From assembly GCA_002391235.1 (NCBI GenBank), contig DGRX01000019.1, positions 38,968 to 102,967 on the forward strand: a DNA stretch of 64,000 bases. Direction: 5' to 3'. Numbering within the stretch: position 1 is the first letter of the stretch; each line of letters begins with the position of its first letter. The notes below the pieces were generated by a model. It was not told where the DNA came from. It saw only the letters and a program-made list of their open reading frames with translations, and did no database searches. The translations under genes and the position numbers were made by a program. Below, piece after piece: positions 17,626-25,800 of this stretch. The stretch comes from Treponema sp. UBA4377 (lineage in GTDB: Bacteria > Spirochaetota > Spirochaetia > Treponematales > Treponemataceae).

Positions 17626-19056
17626 CTATAACTTGTCAATCAGCATAGAGCAGCGGCCGGAAGGAATCGGCAGCGTCTTTTTCTTTTGCTCAAGAATGTT
17701 GATTGTAAAGTAATAAAGCTTTTCGCTTTCCATTTGGATTTCCCAACCGCGGTTGGACTTGTTTGAAAGAATCGTAATCAAGTTGCGCTTGAGCGAAAGG
17801 TTTTCGATTCCCATGATTTCCAAATTGGGAATGATCCAGTCAACCGTTTTGCGCGGAAGGCTGATCAAAAGGCCGATTACGTTTTCTATCATCAAAGCGA
17901 TTGTAGAAAGCGCGACGGTCTGCAAGTAGCGCGGGCGCGGAAAGTGCGGCTTTCCTTTAAGAGAAGCCTTTCCTTCTTTGCATGGAAGATAAGCCTCGTA
18001 CAAGTCGCCCTTTTCCTTTTTGTTTTCTGGGGTGAGCGCTTCCAAAATATAGTACAGGTGGCGGATCGAGCATTCGCGCGCCAAGTCGTAGCGCTGGTAT
18101 TTTTCCAAGCCCTTGATGACCATAAAGTTCATCGCCGGGAAAACGCTTCCCTTGTAGCCCTCTCCGCTTTCCTTAAAGTCGCGGCTGTCGGCGCTCAAAG
18201 TCGGGAACGGATGGTCCGTTCCAAAAGTCTTTTTGTTGGTAAGGTGCGCGATCAAAGTTTCGGCGCGGTCGGCGTTGGGGATTTCGGCGAGCAAGGGCCA
18301 GAAGCCAGCGATTGTCTTTTGCGGAAGAATTTTTTCGTCCTTGTCAAGGTCGTGGTAAAAGCCTGTCTTTTGGTCCCACATCATGCTGTTGATTCTGGTC
18401 TTGAGCGAGAAGTAGGCCTTTTTGTACATAAAGCTCAATTCCTTGTCGTTCATGATGTCGCCAAGGGCCGAAAGGTGGAGCGCGTTCAATGCCATCGCCG
18501 CGTTAAAGTCAATCGGATAGACGCACTTGTCGCGCGGGCTGTTGAACATTCCGCTGGCCGCGACGGGAGCGGCGTAAAGGCCGTTGGGCTTCTTGAACTT
18601 TTTGTCAATCCAAGTGACGTACTTTACAAGGCTGGGAATGACTTCCTTTACGCGGCGCTTGTTGGCCAATTTATGGTAAAGGTTGAATTCCGCCCAAGCC
18701 AAAAGAGGCAGGCAAACGCCCTCGGGGTTTCCTTTTTCTGAAATCGGCTTTCCGCTCTTTAAGTCGTACTTAAAGCGGATGGCGCCGTCGCGTTCCTGGC
18801 GCGAATAAAGATAGTCTAAATTTTTGCTGGCGGAATAATTGCGGTTTGAATATACCAAAAAGAAAGAAGAGAAAATCGCGTCTAAGTGGTTTAAAACGTT
18901 CACGCCGTCTTCGGGATAAACAAAACACCCGTCGTTTGTCTTGGCGCCCTTTTTCGGGTCGATCCAAAAATCGGCGATCCAATTCCACGTTTTGTTGTAA
19001 ATATCGACAAAATCCTGGTCGTAAAAATGGATTTTGGGGAAATCTCTTTTATTCAT
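17626..19056 (-). CDS. trehalase/GH63-like (alpha/alpha)6 glycoside hydrolase
   Basis: 476 residues resembling six-hairpin glycosidases of the trehalase/MGH1-like group. It has repeated Trp/Tyr-rich helices, MMWDQKTGFYHDLD, TIAGFWPLLAEIP and the C-terminal GSVFPAMNFMVIKGLEKY. That last segment matches the trehalase-type W-P-x-N-Y-L-V-x-G-L pattern. An acidic residue in GEGYKGSVF is a candidate catalytic base (inference). No signal peptide is present, so it acts in the cytoplasm, perhaps on a stored or imported glycoside. It heads the operon with ppx, ppk and ade, and its ATG sits 9 nt after an extended -10 box. Confidence 0.7.
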   Translation of the reverse strand: MNKRDFPKIHFYDQDFVDIYNKTWNWIADFWIDPKKGAKTNDGCFVYPEDGVNVLNHLDAIFSSFFLVYSNRNYSASKNLDYLYSRQERDGAIRFKYDLKSGKPISEKGNPEGVCLPLLAWAEFNLYHKLANKRRVKEVIPSLVKYVTWIDKKFKKPNGLYAAPVAASGMFNSPRDKCVYPIDFNAAMALNALHLSALGDIMNDKELSFMYKKAYFSLKTRINSMMWDQKTGFYHDLDKDEKILPQKTIAGFWPLLAEIPNADRAETLIAHLTNKKTFGTDHPFPTLSADSRDFKESGEGYKGSVFPAMNFMVIKGLEKYQRYDLARECSIRHLYYILEALTPENKKEKGDLYEAYLPCKEGKASLKGKPHFPRPRYLQTVALSTIALMIENVIGLLISLPRKTVDWIIPNLEIMGIENLSLKRNLITILSNKSNRGWEIQMESEKLYYFTINILEQKKKTLPIPSGRCSMLIDKL

Positions 19057-19065
19057 AGTCTTTTC

Positions 19066-19074
19066 ATTATATCA
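19066..19074 (-). promoter_or_regulatory. extended -10 promoter of the glycosidase-ppx-ppk-ade operon
   Basis: On the minus strand TGATATAAT ends 9 nt before the ATG at 19056. The interval GAAAAGACT has no convincing Shine-Dalgarno. The same TGTGATATAAT string precedes the OFA transporter gene. Confidence 0.6.
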
Positions 19075-19166
19075 CAGATTTTAAAAAAACGCGCAAAAAA
19101 TTTAAAAAATTCTTGAAATTTTTCACAAAAAATCGTTTGAAAAGCGAAAAAAATCGACCAAACATC

Positions 19167-19211
19167 TTGACAGTGTAAAGATTGCGCGCTAATCTAGACA
19201 GTGTAAAGATT
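19167..19211 (+). promoter_or_regulatory. promoter with two 15-bp direct repeats, candidate TetR operators
   Basis: TTGACA (19167-19172), a 17-bp spacer and TAATCT (19190-19195) form a good promoter. The 15-mer GACAGTGTAAAGATT overlaps the -35 (19169-19183) and is repeated exactly 28 bp later (19197-19211) at the expected transcription start. Inverted AGATT/AATCT arms accompany both copies. The TetR gene lies downstream, so autoregulation is likely (inference). Confidence 0.6.
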
Positions 19212-19438
19212 AATCTGAGCAAAAAATTTAGAAGCAAACAAAACGCTCTCGGGAGAATCGAACGGCCTTACTTGCGGTTGCGCCTTTTAGGGCCTGACAG
19301 CAAGCTCAACGCGCAAAGCAAGCGGCCGTCCGCCTTCTCTCCTTGCGCGTTTTAATTGCATCTAAGCCCTTTGCCCAGATTAATCTTACGACAAACGATG
19401 GCATATTATTGCCAAAAATTGTCGCGAAGCGGTTGAGC

Positions 19439-19544
19439 GGCTCGTGAAAACACTCATTTTGCGCCTGCCGCGACAAGCGGCAGACGTAGAAAGTTTCAAG
19501 GCGCAAAATGCGTGTAGCGACGATATCTAGCGGTTTCACGGGCC
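19439..19544. repeat. inverted-repeat-bounded element, short copy (family 2)
   Basis: The left end GGCTCGTGAAAACACT and right end ATCTAGCGGTTTCACGGGCC form near-perfect terminal inverted repeats (15 of 18 positions). Internal hairpins are CTGCCGC/GCGGCAG and CATTTTGCGCC/GGCGCAAAATG. The ends match those of the 203-bp element at 57927-58129. Confidence 0.6.
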
Positions 19545-19636
19545 GCGCAAACGCTGGGAGACATTTTCTTGCGCCATTCGATGCCAGCGTTTTTATTATT
19601 TATAATACATTTAATCTGCAATTAAGGAGGCGCGGA

Positions 19637-20215
19637 TTGGACACTTACCACCACAAAAACTTAAAAGTTGACTTGATCGAAGCCGGAATCGCCTTGGTGG
19701 CGAAGGATGGGCTGGACGGCTTTTCTTTGCGCAAGGTGGCGGGCCTTTGCGGGGTTTCGCACGCGGCGCCCTATTCCCATTTTGAGAACAAGGACATTTT
19801 GCTGGAAGAAATGCAAAATTACGTGAGCGAAAATTTTTCGGCTCAGTTGGAAGGAACGATCGCGCGCTGCAAAGACAAGGAGCGGATTTTGATGGAACTG
19901 GGCAAGGCTTACCTAAACTTTTTTACGGCCCACCCCAACTACTTTGCCTTTCTCTTTGGAAAGTCCAACATCGCGCTGGACTTGACCGAGGGAGCCGACC
20001 CGCAAAAAAACTACAAGCCCTTTGCGATTTTTAAGTCTGCGGCGGAACAAGTCTTGGCGCGAAAGAATTGCCCAAAAGAAAAATGGAACGACATAACGAT
20101 TTCGCTCTGGGCCTTTGTCCACGGAATCACGTCGCTCGCCACAATGCGCGGCGTAAAATGCGGCTTCAAGTGGGAGGAAAAAATTTTTGACTTTATGAGC
20201 GCGTTCCAATTCTAG
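19637..20215 (+). CDS. TetR/AcrR-family transcriptional regulator
   Basis: 192 residues. The N-terminal helix-turn-helix is recognisable in GLDGFSLRKVAGLCGVSHAA and PYSHFENKDILLEEM. The C-terminal half has the WHG-type ligand domain pattern with HPNYFAFLFGKSN. I chose TTG at 19637 because an AAGGAGG site lies exactly 6 nt upstream; the longer reading from 19508 runs through an intergenic repeat. The EFR1 gene follows after 61 bp. It probably represses itself and that gene through the direct repeats upstream (inference). Confidence 0.88.
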   Translation: MDTYHHKNLKVDLIEAGIALVAKDGLDGFSLRKVAGLCGVSHAAPYSHFENKDILLEEMQNYVSENFSAQLEGTIARCKDKERILMELGKAYLNFFTAHPNYFAFLFGKSNIALDLTEGADPQKNYKPFAIFKSAAEQVLARKNCPKEKWNDITISLWAFVHGITSLATMRGVKCGFKWEEKIFDFMSAFQF

Positions 20216-20276
20216 CGGCTGAGAACGGAAGCAAAACCATAACGGGCGGACAGCCGTAATATTAGGAGGACTTAAA

Positions 20277-21128
20277 ATGAACGTAATTTATTTTAGCGGA
20301 AGCGGGAACACAAGACATTGCGCGGAGCTTTTCGCCGGCGCGACTGGCGGAAAGGCCGTCTCAATCGAAAGCGACGAGGCGTTGGAAATTCTAAAAGGCG
20401 GAAATTGTTTGCAAGACCATAAGACGGGCGGCCAAGAGGCTTTACAGACCTTAACGGAGGCCGACGAAATCGCGCAAACCAACGAAGTTGCGTTAGCCTA
20501 CCCCACCCACTACAGCGACGTTCCGCTAATCGTAAAAAACTTTATCGCCAAAAACGGCGCCTTGTTCAAAGGCAAAAAAGTTTTTGTCATCGTGACGATG
20601 GGCCTTTTTAGCGGCGACGGAGCGGGAATCGGAGCCAGGCTCTTAAAAAAGCAAGGCGCCAAAATTCTTGGCGGCCTTCACCTAAAAATGCCCGACTCAA
20701 TCGGCGACGTTCCGATGCTAAAAAAACCGATGGCAAAAAACCTTGCGACAATAAGGCAAACAGAACAAAAAATCGCGCACGCGGTTGAGTCCACAAAAAA
20801 CGGTTTCTACCCAAAAGACGGCCTTTCTTTTTGGCATTTCCTTGCAGGCCTTTTTGGCCAGCGCTTGTGGTTCATTCCGACAGTAAAAGCCTTGCGGTCA
20901 AAGCTAAAAATCGACGCGGAAAAGTGTTCCGGCTGCGGAGTCTGCGCGTCGGGCTGCCCAACAAAGTCAATCGCGATTCAAAAGGGCAAGGCCGTCTTTG
21001 CGCCAGGTTCCTGCACTCTTTGCTACCGCTGCGTAAACCACTGCCCCGCGCGTGCGATCACCCTTATCGGAAAGCGCGTTCTGGAGCAATGCCGTTACGA
21101 CTTGTATGAAAAGGAGTTGCATAACTAA
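20277..21128 (+). CDS. EFR1-type flavodoxin-ferredoxin fusion protein with in-frame insertion
   Basis: The N-terminal half is a flavodoxin-like domain (IYFSGSGNTRHCAELF for the FMN phosphate loop, AYPTHYSDVPLIV). The C-terminal half carries two [4Fe-4S] motifs, CSGCGVCASGCP and CTLCYRCVNHCP, giving a soluble electron carrier of 283 residues. Between the first and second thirds of the flavodoxin domain a ~25-residue segment (KGGNCLQDHKTGGQEALQTL) looks extra. Its DNA (20406-20465) matches dispersed repeats also found before and after this gene. An AGGAGG site precedes the ATG. The neighbouring TetR gene suggests inducible expression. Confidence 0.85.
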   Translation: MNVIYFSGSGNTRHCAELFAGATGGKAVSIESDEALEILKGGNCLQDHKTGGQEALQTLTEADEIAQTNEVALAYPTHYSDVPLIVKNFIAKNGALFKGKKVFVIVTMGLFSGDGAGIGARLLKKQGAKILGGLHLKMPDSIGDVPMLKKPMAKNLATIRQTEQKIAHAVESTKNGFYPKDGLSFWHFLAGLFGQRLWFIPTVKALRSKLKIDAEKCSGCGVCASGCPTKSIAIQKGKAVFAPGSCTLCYRCVNHCPARAITLIGKRVLEQCRYDLYEKELHN

Positions 21129-21236
21129 AAGGCTTCACAAGACCAAGACTTGTTGCAAGACCTTAACGGCGCGGGCGGCGAACTAAAAGGCTTCACTAAC
21201 CATAACGCGGGCGCGGCCCGCCCCAAAGGAGACAGC
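21129..21236. repeat. family 3b repeat cluster between the EFR1 and DUF2141 genes
   Basis: Contains TTGCAAGACCTTAACG followed by GGCGGCG, plus two copies of AACTAAAAGGCTTCAC and an ACCATAACGCGGGC unit. Related units lie at 20231-20262, inside the EFR1 gene (20406-20465) and at 21690-21790. Confidence 0.6.
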
Positions 21237-21689
21237 ATGAACAAAAAAATATTAATATCGGCGGCTCTTATGGCGGCCTGCGCCTTTGCTTTTGGACAGG
21301 CCGTGCCGCAAGAGAGCGCGAAAAAGCGTTCCGTCCAAATCACGATAACAAATATCGCGACGCCAAGCGGAACAATCGTCCTTAGCGCGCACGACAGCGA
21401 AGAAAGCTTTAAAAAGAGAAAGCCCGTCCAAACCGTCCGCGTCCCCGCAAGCGTTCCGTCCGTAACGATAGAACTAAGCCTTGAGAGCGGCGAATGCGCC
21501 TTTTGCGTTTTTCACGACACAAACGGCGACGGCGACCTTAACGCGGGCTTTATGGGAATCCCCAAAGAGCCCTTCGGCTTTTCCAACTACGACGGCAAAG
21601 GCCCTCCCGGAAATTTCAAAAAGCACAAGGTCGCCATTCCCGCAGGAACGGAAGCGCTCGCGCTGGAAATTCCTTTGGTTAAGTTTTAG
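21237..21689 (+). CDS. exported DUF2141 protein
   Basis: 150 residues starting with a signal peptide (MNKKILISAALMAACAFAFG, cleavage probably after GQA). The mature part is a small beta-rich domain with HDTNGDGDLNAGFMGIP and EPFGFSN, the DUF2141 signature, and is likely periplasmic or surface exposed. Function is unknown; members often bind calcium-like ions through the DTNGDG loop (inference). AAAGGAGA precedes the ATG. The gene is flanked on both sides by dispersed repeat DNA. Confidence 0.8.
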   Translation: MNKKILISAALMAACAFAFGQAVPQESAKKRSVQITITNIATPSGTIVLSAHDSEESFKKRKPVQTVRVPASVPSVTIELSLESGECAFCVFHDTNGDGDLNAGFMGIPKEPFGFSNYDGKGPPGNFKKHKVAIPAGTEALALEIPLVKF

Positions 21690-21795
21690 ACTTAATGCAA
21701 GGCTTGACTGACCAAGAAGCGCCGCGGCTGAAACCGCTTGCAAGGCCTTAACGCAGGCAGCGACCATAAGGCTTCACTGACTAAAAACGCCGCCG
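21690..21795. repeat. family 3b repeat cluster before the GluQ-RS gene
   Basis: Non-coding DNA with TGCAAGGCTTGACTGACCAA, GCGGCTGAAACCGC, CTTGCAAGGCCTTAACGCAG and AAGGCTTCACTGACTAAAAA. These units are shared with 21129-21236 and with the insertion in the EFR1 gene. Confidence 0.6.
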
Positions 21796-21805
21796 CCTCT
21801 TTGGC

Positions 21806-21834
21806 TTGCCAACGCTCTTCAAGTTGGCTACAAT
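21806..21834 (+). promoter_or_regulatory. promoter 6 nt before the GluQ-RS start codon
   Basis: TTGCCA (21806-21811), a 17-bp spacer and TACAAT (21829-21834), then GGTCTC and the ATG. The transcript would start at or inside the start codon, so it is probably leaderless. Confidence 0.6.
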
Positions 21835-21840
21835 GGTCTC

Positions 21841-22809
21841 ATGACAAAAGGAAGGTTCGCTCCGTCGCCCAGCGGAAGAATGCACTTTGGGAACATTTAC
21901 GCCGCGCTCATTTCTTGGCTGTCCGCAAAAAAAGACGGCGGCGCGTGGCTTTTGCGAATCGAAGACCTGGACAAGCAGCGCTGCAAGCGCGAGTGGGCCG
22001 ACCGCCTGATGGACGACCTTTTGTGGCTGGGCCTGGACTGGGATGAAGGCCCTGGCAAAAAATCTTTGCAAGACCAAAACTGCACGGCGGCAAAATCATA
22101 CTACCAATCCGAGCGCGATTCAATTTACAAAAAATACTTTAGAGCGCTGGAAGAGCGCGGCCTTGTCTACGACTGCTTTTGCCGGCGAGCGGACTTATTG
22201 GCCGCCTCCGCTCCGCACGCAAGCGACGGAACTCCAATCTACGCCGGAACATGCCGCAAGCTTTCGGCGGCCGACCGCGAGCGGCTTTTAAAGGAACGTT
22301 CCCCCGCAAAGAGAATACGCCTCCCCGACCGCGAATCGATTTTTGTTGACGGCCATTACGGCCCGCAAAAATGCAAGCTCGCGCGCGACGCAGGCGACTT
22401 TATCATTCGCCGCGCCGACGGAAATTTTTCATACCAGCTTGCAGTGGCCGTTGACGACGCGCTCATGGGCGTAACCCAAGTCGCGCGGGGACGAGACCTT
22501 CTTATGTCAACCCACCAGCAATTGTTTTTGTACGAAGCGCTGGGATTGCAAAAGCCGAGGTTCCTGCACTTTCCGCTATTGGTTGACAAGGAAGGCCGCC
22601 GCCTTTCCAAGCGCGACAAGGATTTGGACATGGGCTATTTGCGAACGCGCTTTTCGCCCCAAGAAATCATCGGAAAGCTTATGTTTTTATGCGGCATGTC
22701 CCCGTCCTGCAAGCCGATGAATTTGCAAGAGGCTGCGGCCATTTTTGTCTGGAACAAGTTGCCGCAAGAGGATATCGTTGTGGGGGAATGGGGAAGGAAG
22801 GATTCGTAG
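21841..22809 (+). CDS. gluQ: glutamyl-Q tRNA(Asp) synthetase with a 15-residue insertion
   Basis: A truncated GluRS paralogue that attaches glutamate to queuosine-34 of tRNA(Asp). The HIGH-like motif is SGRMHFGN, the KMSKS-like motif is LSKRDKD, and the zinc site is CFCRR...YAGTCR. It lacks the anticodon-binding domain, as expected for 322 residues. Directly after DWDEGP, where homologues continue with YxQSER, an extra segment GKKSLQDQNCTAAKS is encoded by a dispersed-repeat unit (22054-22098). There is no Shine-Dalgarno; a promoter lies 6 nt before the ATG. Confidence 0.9.
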   Translation: MTKGRFAPSPSGRMHFGNIYAALISWLSAKKDGGAWLLRIEDLDKQRCKREWADRLMDDLLWLGLDWDEGPGKKSLQDQNCTAAKSYYQSERDSIYKKYFRALEERGLVYDCFCRRADLLAASAPHASDGTPIYAGTCRKLSAADRERLLKERSPAKRIRLPDRESIFVDGHYGPQKCKLARDAGDFIIRRADGNFSYQLAVAVDDALMGVTQVARGRDLLMSTHQQLFLYEALGLQKPRFLHFPLLVDKEGRRLSKRDKDLDMGYLRTRFSPQEIIGKLMFLCGMSPSCKPMNLQEAAAIFVWNKLPQEDIVVGEWGRKDS

Positions 22810-22885
22810 TTGACCTGAGCAGTTGTCGACTTTGAACTTATTGTTATACGATTATTTTATCTTTTTACCACAAAATGACAACGTT

Positions 22886-25800
22886 CTACGCCGCAATTAC
22901 TCCGTGCAGATATGAAACAAATTCTGTAACGGAGATTACATTTCCATAAAACAACTCTGTAAAATCTTGATACTTAAATGGATCATCTTTTATAAGATTT
23001 TTAACTTCTATGTCACCATTCTGAAGAACAAATGTTACAATCTGATGCAAGAATTCTTCCTGCGCGGAATTAAAGTTGTATTTTGAAAGATATTCGCCAA
23101 GGAGTTTTGTTACCGCTTCTGGATTCATTCCAACAATTCTGCGAACAAAAACGCCAAAAGGCACGCCTTCTGAAATAGCGTCGTAATCGGCCTGTGTGCC
23201 AAGCTCTTCGCAAAGAATATGCTGCAAATCCTGAATGTCCTTTTCATTTAAAGGTTCGATATTTTTGATTTTGTTCACTGCCTCGCAATCTGTTGTTTCT
23301 GCCAAGTAATCAATCACTCTCTGCTTATAGTTTTTAAACTGAGGATTAATATGCTTTCCGTCTTTTTCAATTACTTCATCTTTGAAATTCGTTTCTACAG
23401 CTTTCTTTTTAGGACCATCAAGATACTTAATCAAATCTCTAACCTCAGAGCGAACTAGTTCCAGTTTAGAAACAGTAACTTCCGCCCAGAATTCTGTTGA
23501 AAGGAAAGTTTTTAGAATTTCAGACTTTTCCTTGATTTCAGGAATAGTCTGCATATCAAGCAGTTGGGAAATAATTGTAGTGACTTTCTGAAGCGGCTTG
23601 CTATAGTCTTCATCTCCAACCAAATGAGAAAGCTCAATATTAAACATCCAGACATCAAATACTTTTGCGCTGGATTCCCCTCCAATCGGATCAATTAAAG
23701 GAGTTATAACTTTCTTGATTTCTGCAAGCATCAATGGTGTAACATAATCCCATGTCTTGCTGTCTGAATATTTATCAACCTCATTTAAGTTATAGCGGAC
23801 ATTGATGTGATTTTTATCAAGATTCTGAATTAAAGAAATAAGCTCACCTTTCCATTTCTGATAGAACTTAACGCGATCTTCATTTTTCTGATGCTCTCGC
23901 TTTTGAAGTTCGTAAACCATATCCAGTTTAAGTTCAAAGATTTTCTGGGAAAGGTTCAAGCCACCACCAGTAATCTTGCCCTTGGGATTTATGTCAAAGA
24001 AATCAAAATTGTCACAGAAGTCAAAAATATAGAAACCCTGTTTTTCAGAATAAGGCTTTAGCTCTGCATTTGTAATTCCTTCTTTTCCTTTTCCAAAGAA
24101 TTCTTTTGAAGGGCTGAATACATTAAAATCTTTGCAGACACGAGTTCCGCGACCAATCATCTGCCAGAATTTAATTACGGAATACACTCTTTTAAAGAAA
24201 ACAAGATTTAAAACTTCCGGCACGTCAATTCCTGTATCAAGCATATCTACTGAAACAGCAATTACAGGTTCCTTTTCCGGCATCTTAAAATCATCAATAA
24301 TTGTTCCTGCTTTACTTACACTGTAATCTACAAGCTGGCAGTAATCATCTCCTTTGTCTGGATATACGTCCTTAAAAGTTTTTACGATTTTTTCTGCATG
24401 GTCGTGGTCTACTGCAAAGATAATAGACTTTCCAAGCCTTTCCCCATTATCTACGCGAAGCCCTTCATTCATCAATGTTTCAAGAACAAGTTTTATGGTC
24501 GGGATGTTGATGATATTTTTGTAAAACTCATTGCCCTGCTTTTCTTTTTGCGTCTCAGGCAATTCTTCTTCTTCGGCAAAAACCTCATCATATTCTTTCT
24601 TTTCAGCATCACTAAGTTCAGAATACTTAGCGCCATTTTTCAACCGCGCTGTTGTTTTGTCAATGGCGGCATAATCTACAAGAAATCCTTCTTGAACGGC
24701 GGTAGGGTAATCATAACTGAATGTCGGCTGCCCTACTTCAAGTCCAAATAATGAGTATGTATCTTCCTGACCTTCCTGGTCCTTTGGAGTTGCGGTAAGA
24801 CCTAGAACAAGTGAATCAAAATAGTGGAAGATAGCCTGATATTTGTTGTAGCAGGAACGGTGACATTCATCGATGATGATTAAATCAAATCTGCCGACTC
24901 CAAATGTCTTTTCATCTGTATCAAGAAGATTAAGCATTGTAGGATAAGTGCTTAAAATAACATTCGCATCAAAATCACGCTGACTTCCGCTTACTTCTGA
25001 AATTGCGCAAAGAGTTGCATTAGGAAGGTATTTTGCAAAAGCCTTTTTTGCCTGGTCTACAAGTTCCGTTCTGTCTGCAAGGAACAAGACATTTTTTACC
25101 CAGTCATTGCGCATTAGAATATCAACAAGAGAAATAGCAAAACGAGTTTTTCCTGTTCCTGTCGCCATAACAATCAAAGCTTTTCGCTTGAAACCAGAAT
25201 AAGCAGTACAAACAGCAGTACAAGCATTTTGAATAAAATAGCGGTCCGAGATTTCCTGATTAACGCGGGTATCTTCGATGGCCCTGAGTTTACGACGTAC
25301 AATAAGTGAATGGAGTTCTTTTAGTGAATAATAACCAAATACACGACGGGCAGGGCCACCGACTCCATCCACCATATAAATCTGGTAACCATTTGTATAG
25401 AAAATAACAGGCATTATGCCAAATTTATCTTTTAATGCCTGAGCATAGATTTTTGCCTGTTTTGCTCCTGTATCTACATCTTTGCAAGTACGTTTTGCTT
25501 CAATAACAGCAAGAGGCTTTCCGTCGCTGTCATACAGGACATAATCCGCATAACCAACTCCAGTAGGAAAATCACTTGAAACAGGAATATTGGTGAGTTT
25601 TGTTTCGATACAGGCAGTCTCCGGTTTTACTGCTTCCTTGATGTCGCAGACAGTCCAGCCGGCTTCCCGAAGCTCCATATCGATGAGCGCTGCGCGAGTT
25701 TCTGCTTCTGTATAATCGATGCTGGAAGTCATCTTTGTGTCTGTTGCAATTTTTCCCTTCTGCGCTGCCGTGAAAGCTGATTTCTTTACTTTGATGACGA

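Larger units (their letters stand above)
19057..19636. other. 580-bp gene-free regulatory and repeat region
   Basis: I see no supportable gene here. It holds the minus-strand promoter of the glycosidase operon and an AT-rich stretch. A plus-strand promoter with two direct repeats lies at 19167-19211. The palindrome AGATTAATCT occurs at 19206-19215 and again near 19378. An inverted-repeat-bounded element follows (19439-19544), then the TetR gene's TATAAT (about 19601) and AAGGAGG ribosome site. Confidence 0.6.

Noticed and set aside
20288..21128. Frameshift or pseudogene in the EFR1 gene
   Set aside because: The frame is intact and both [4Fe-4S] motifs are complete; the odd segment is an in-frame insertion.
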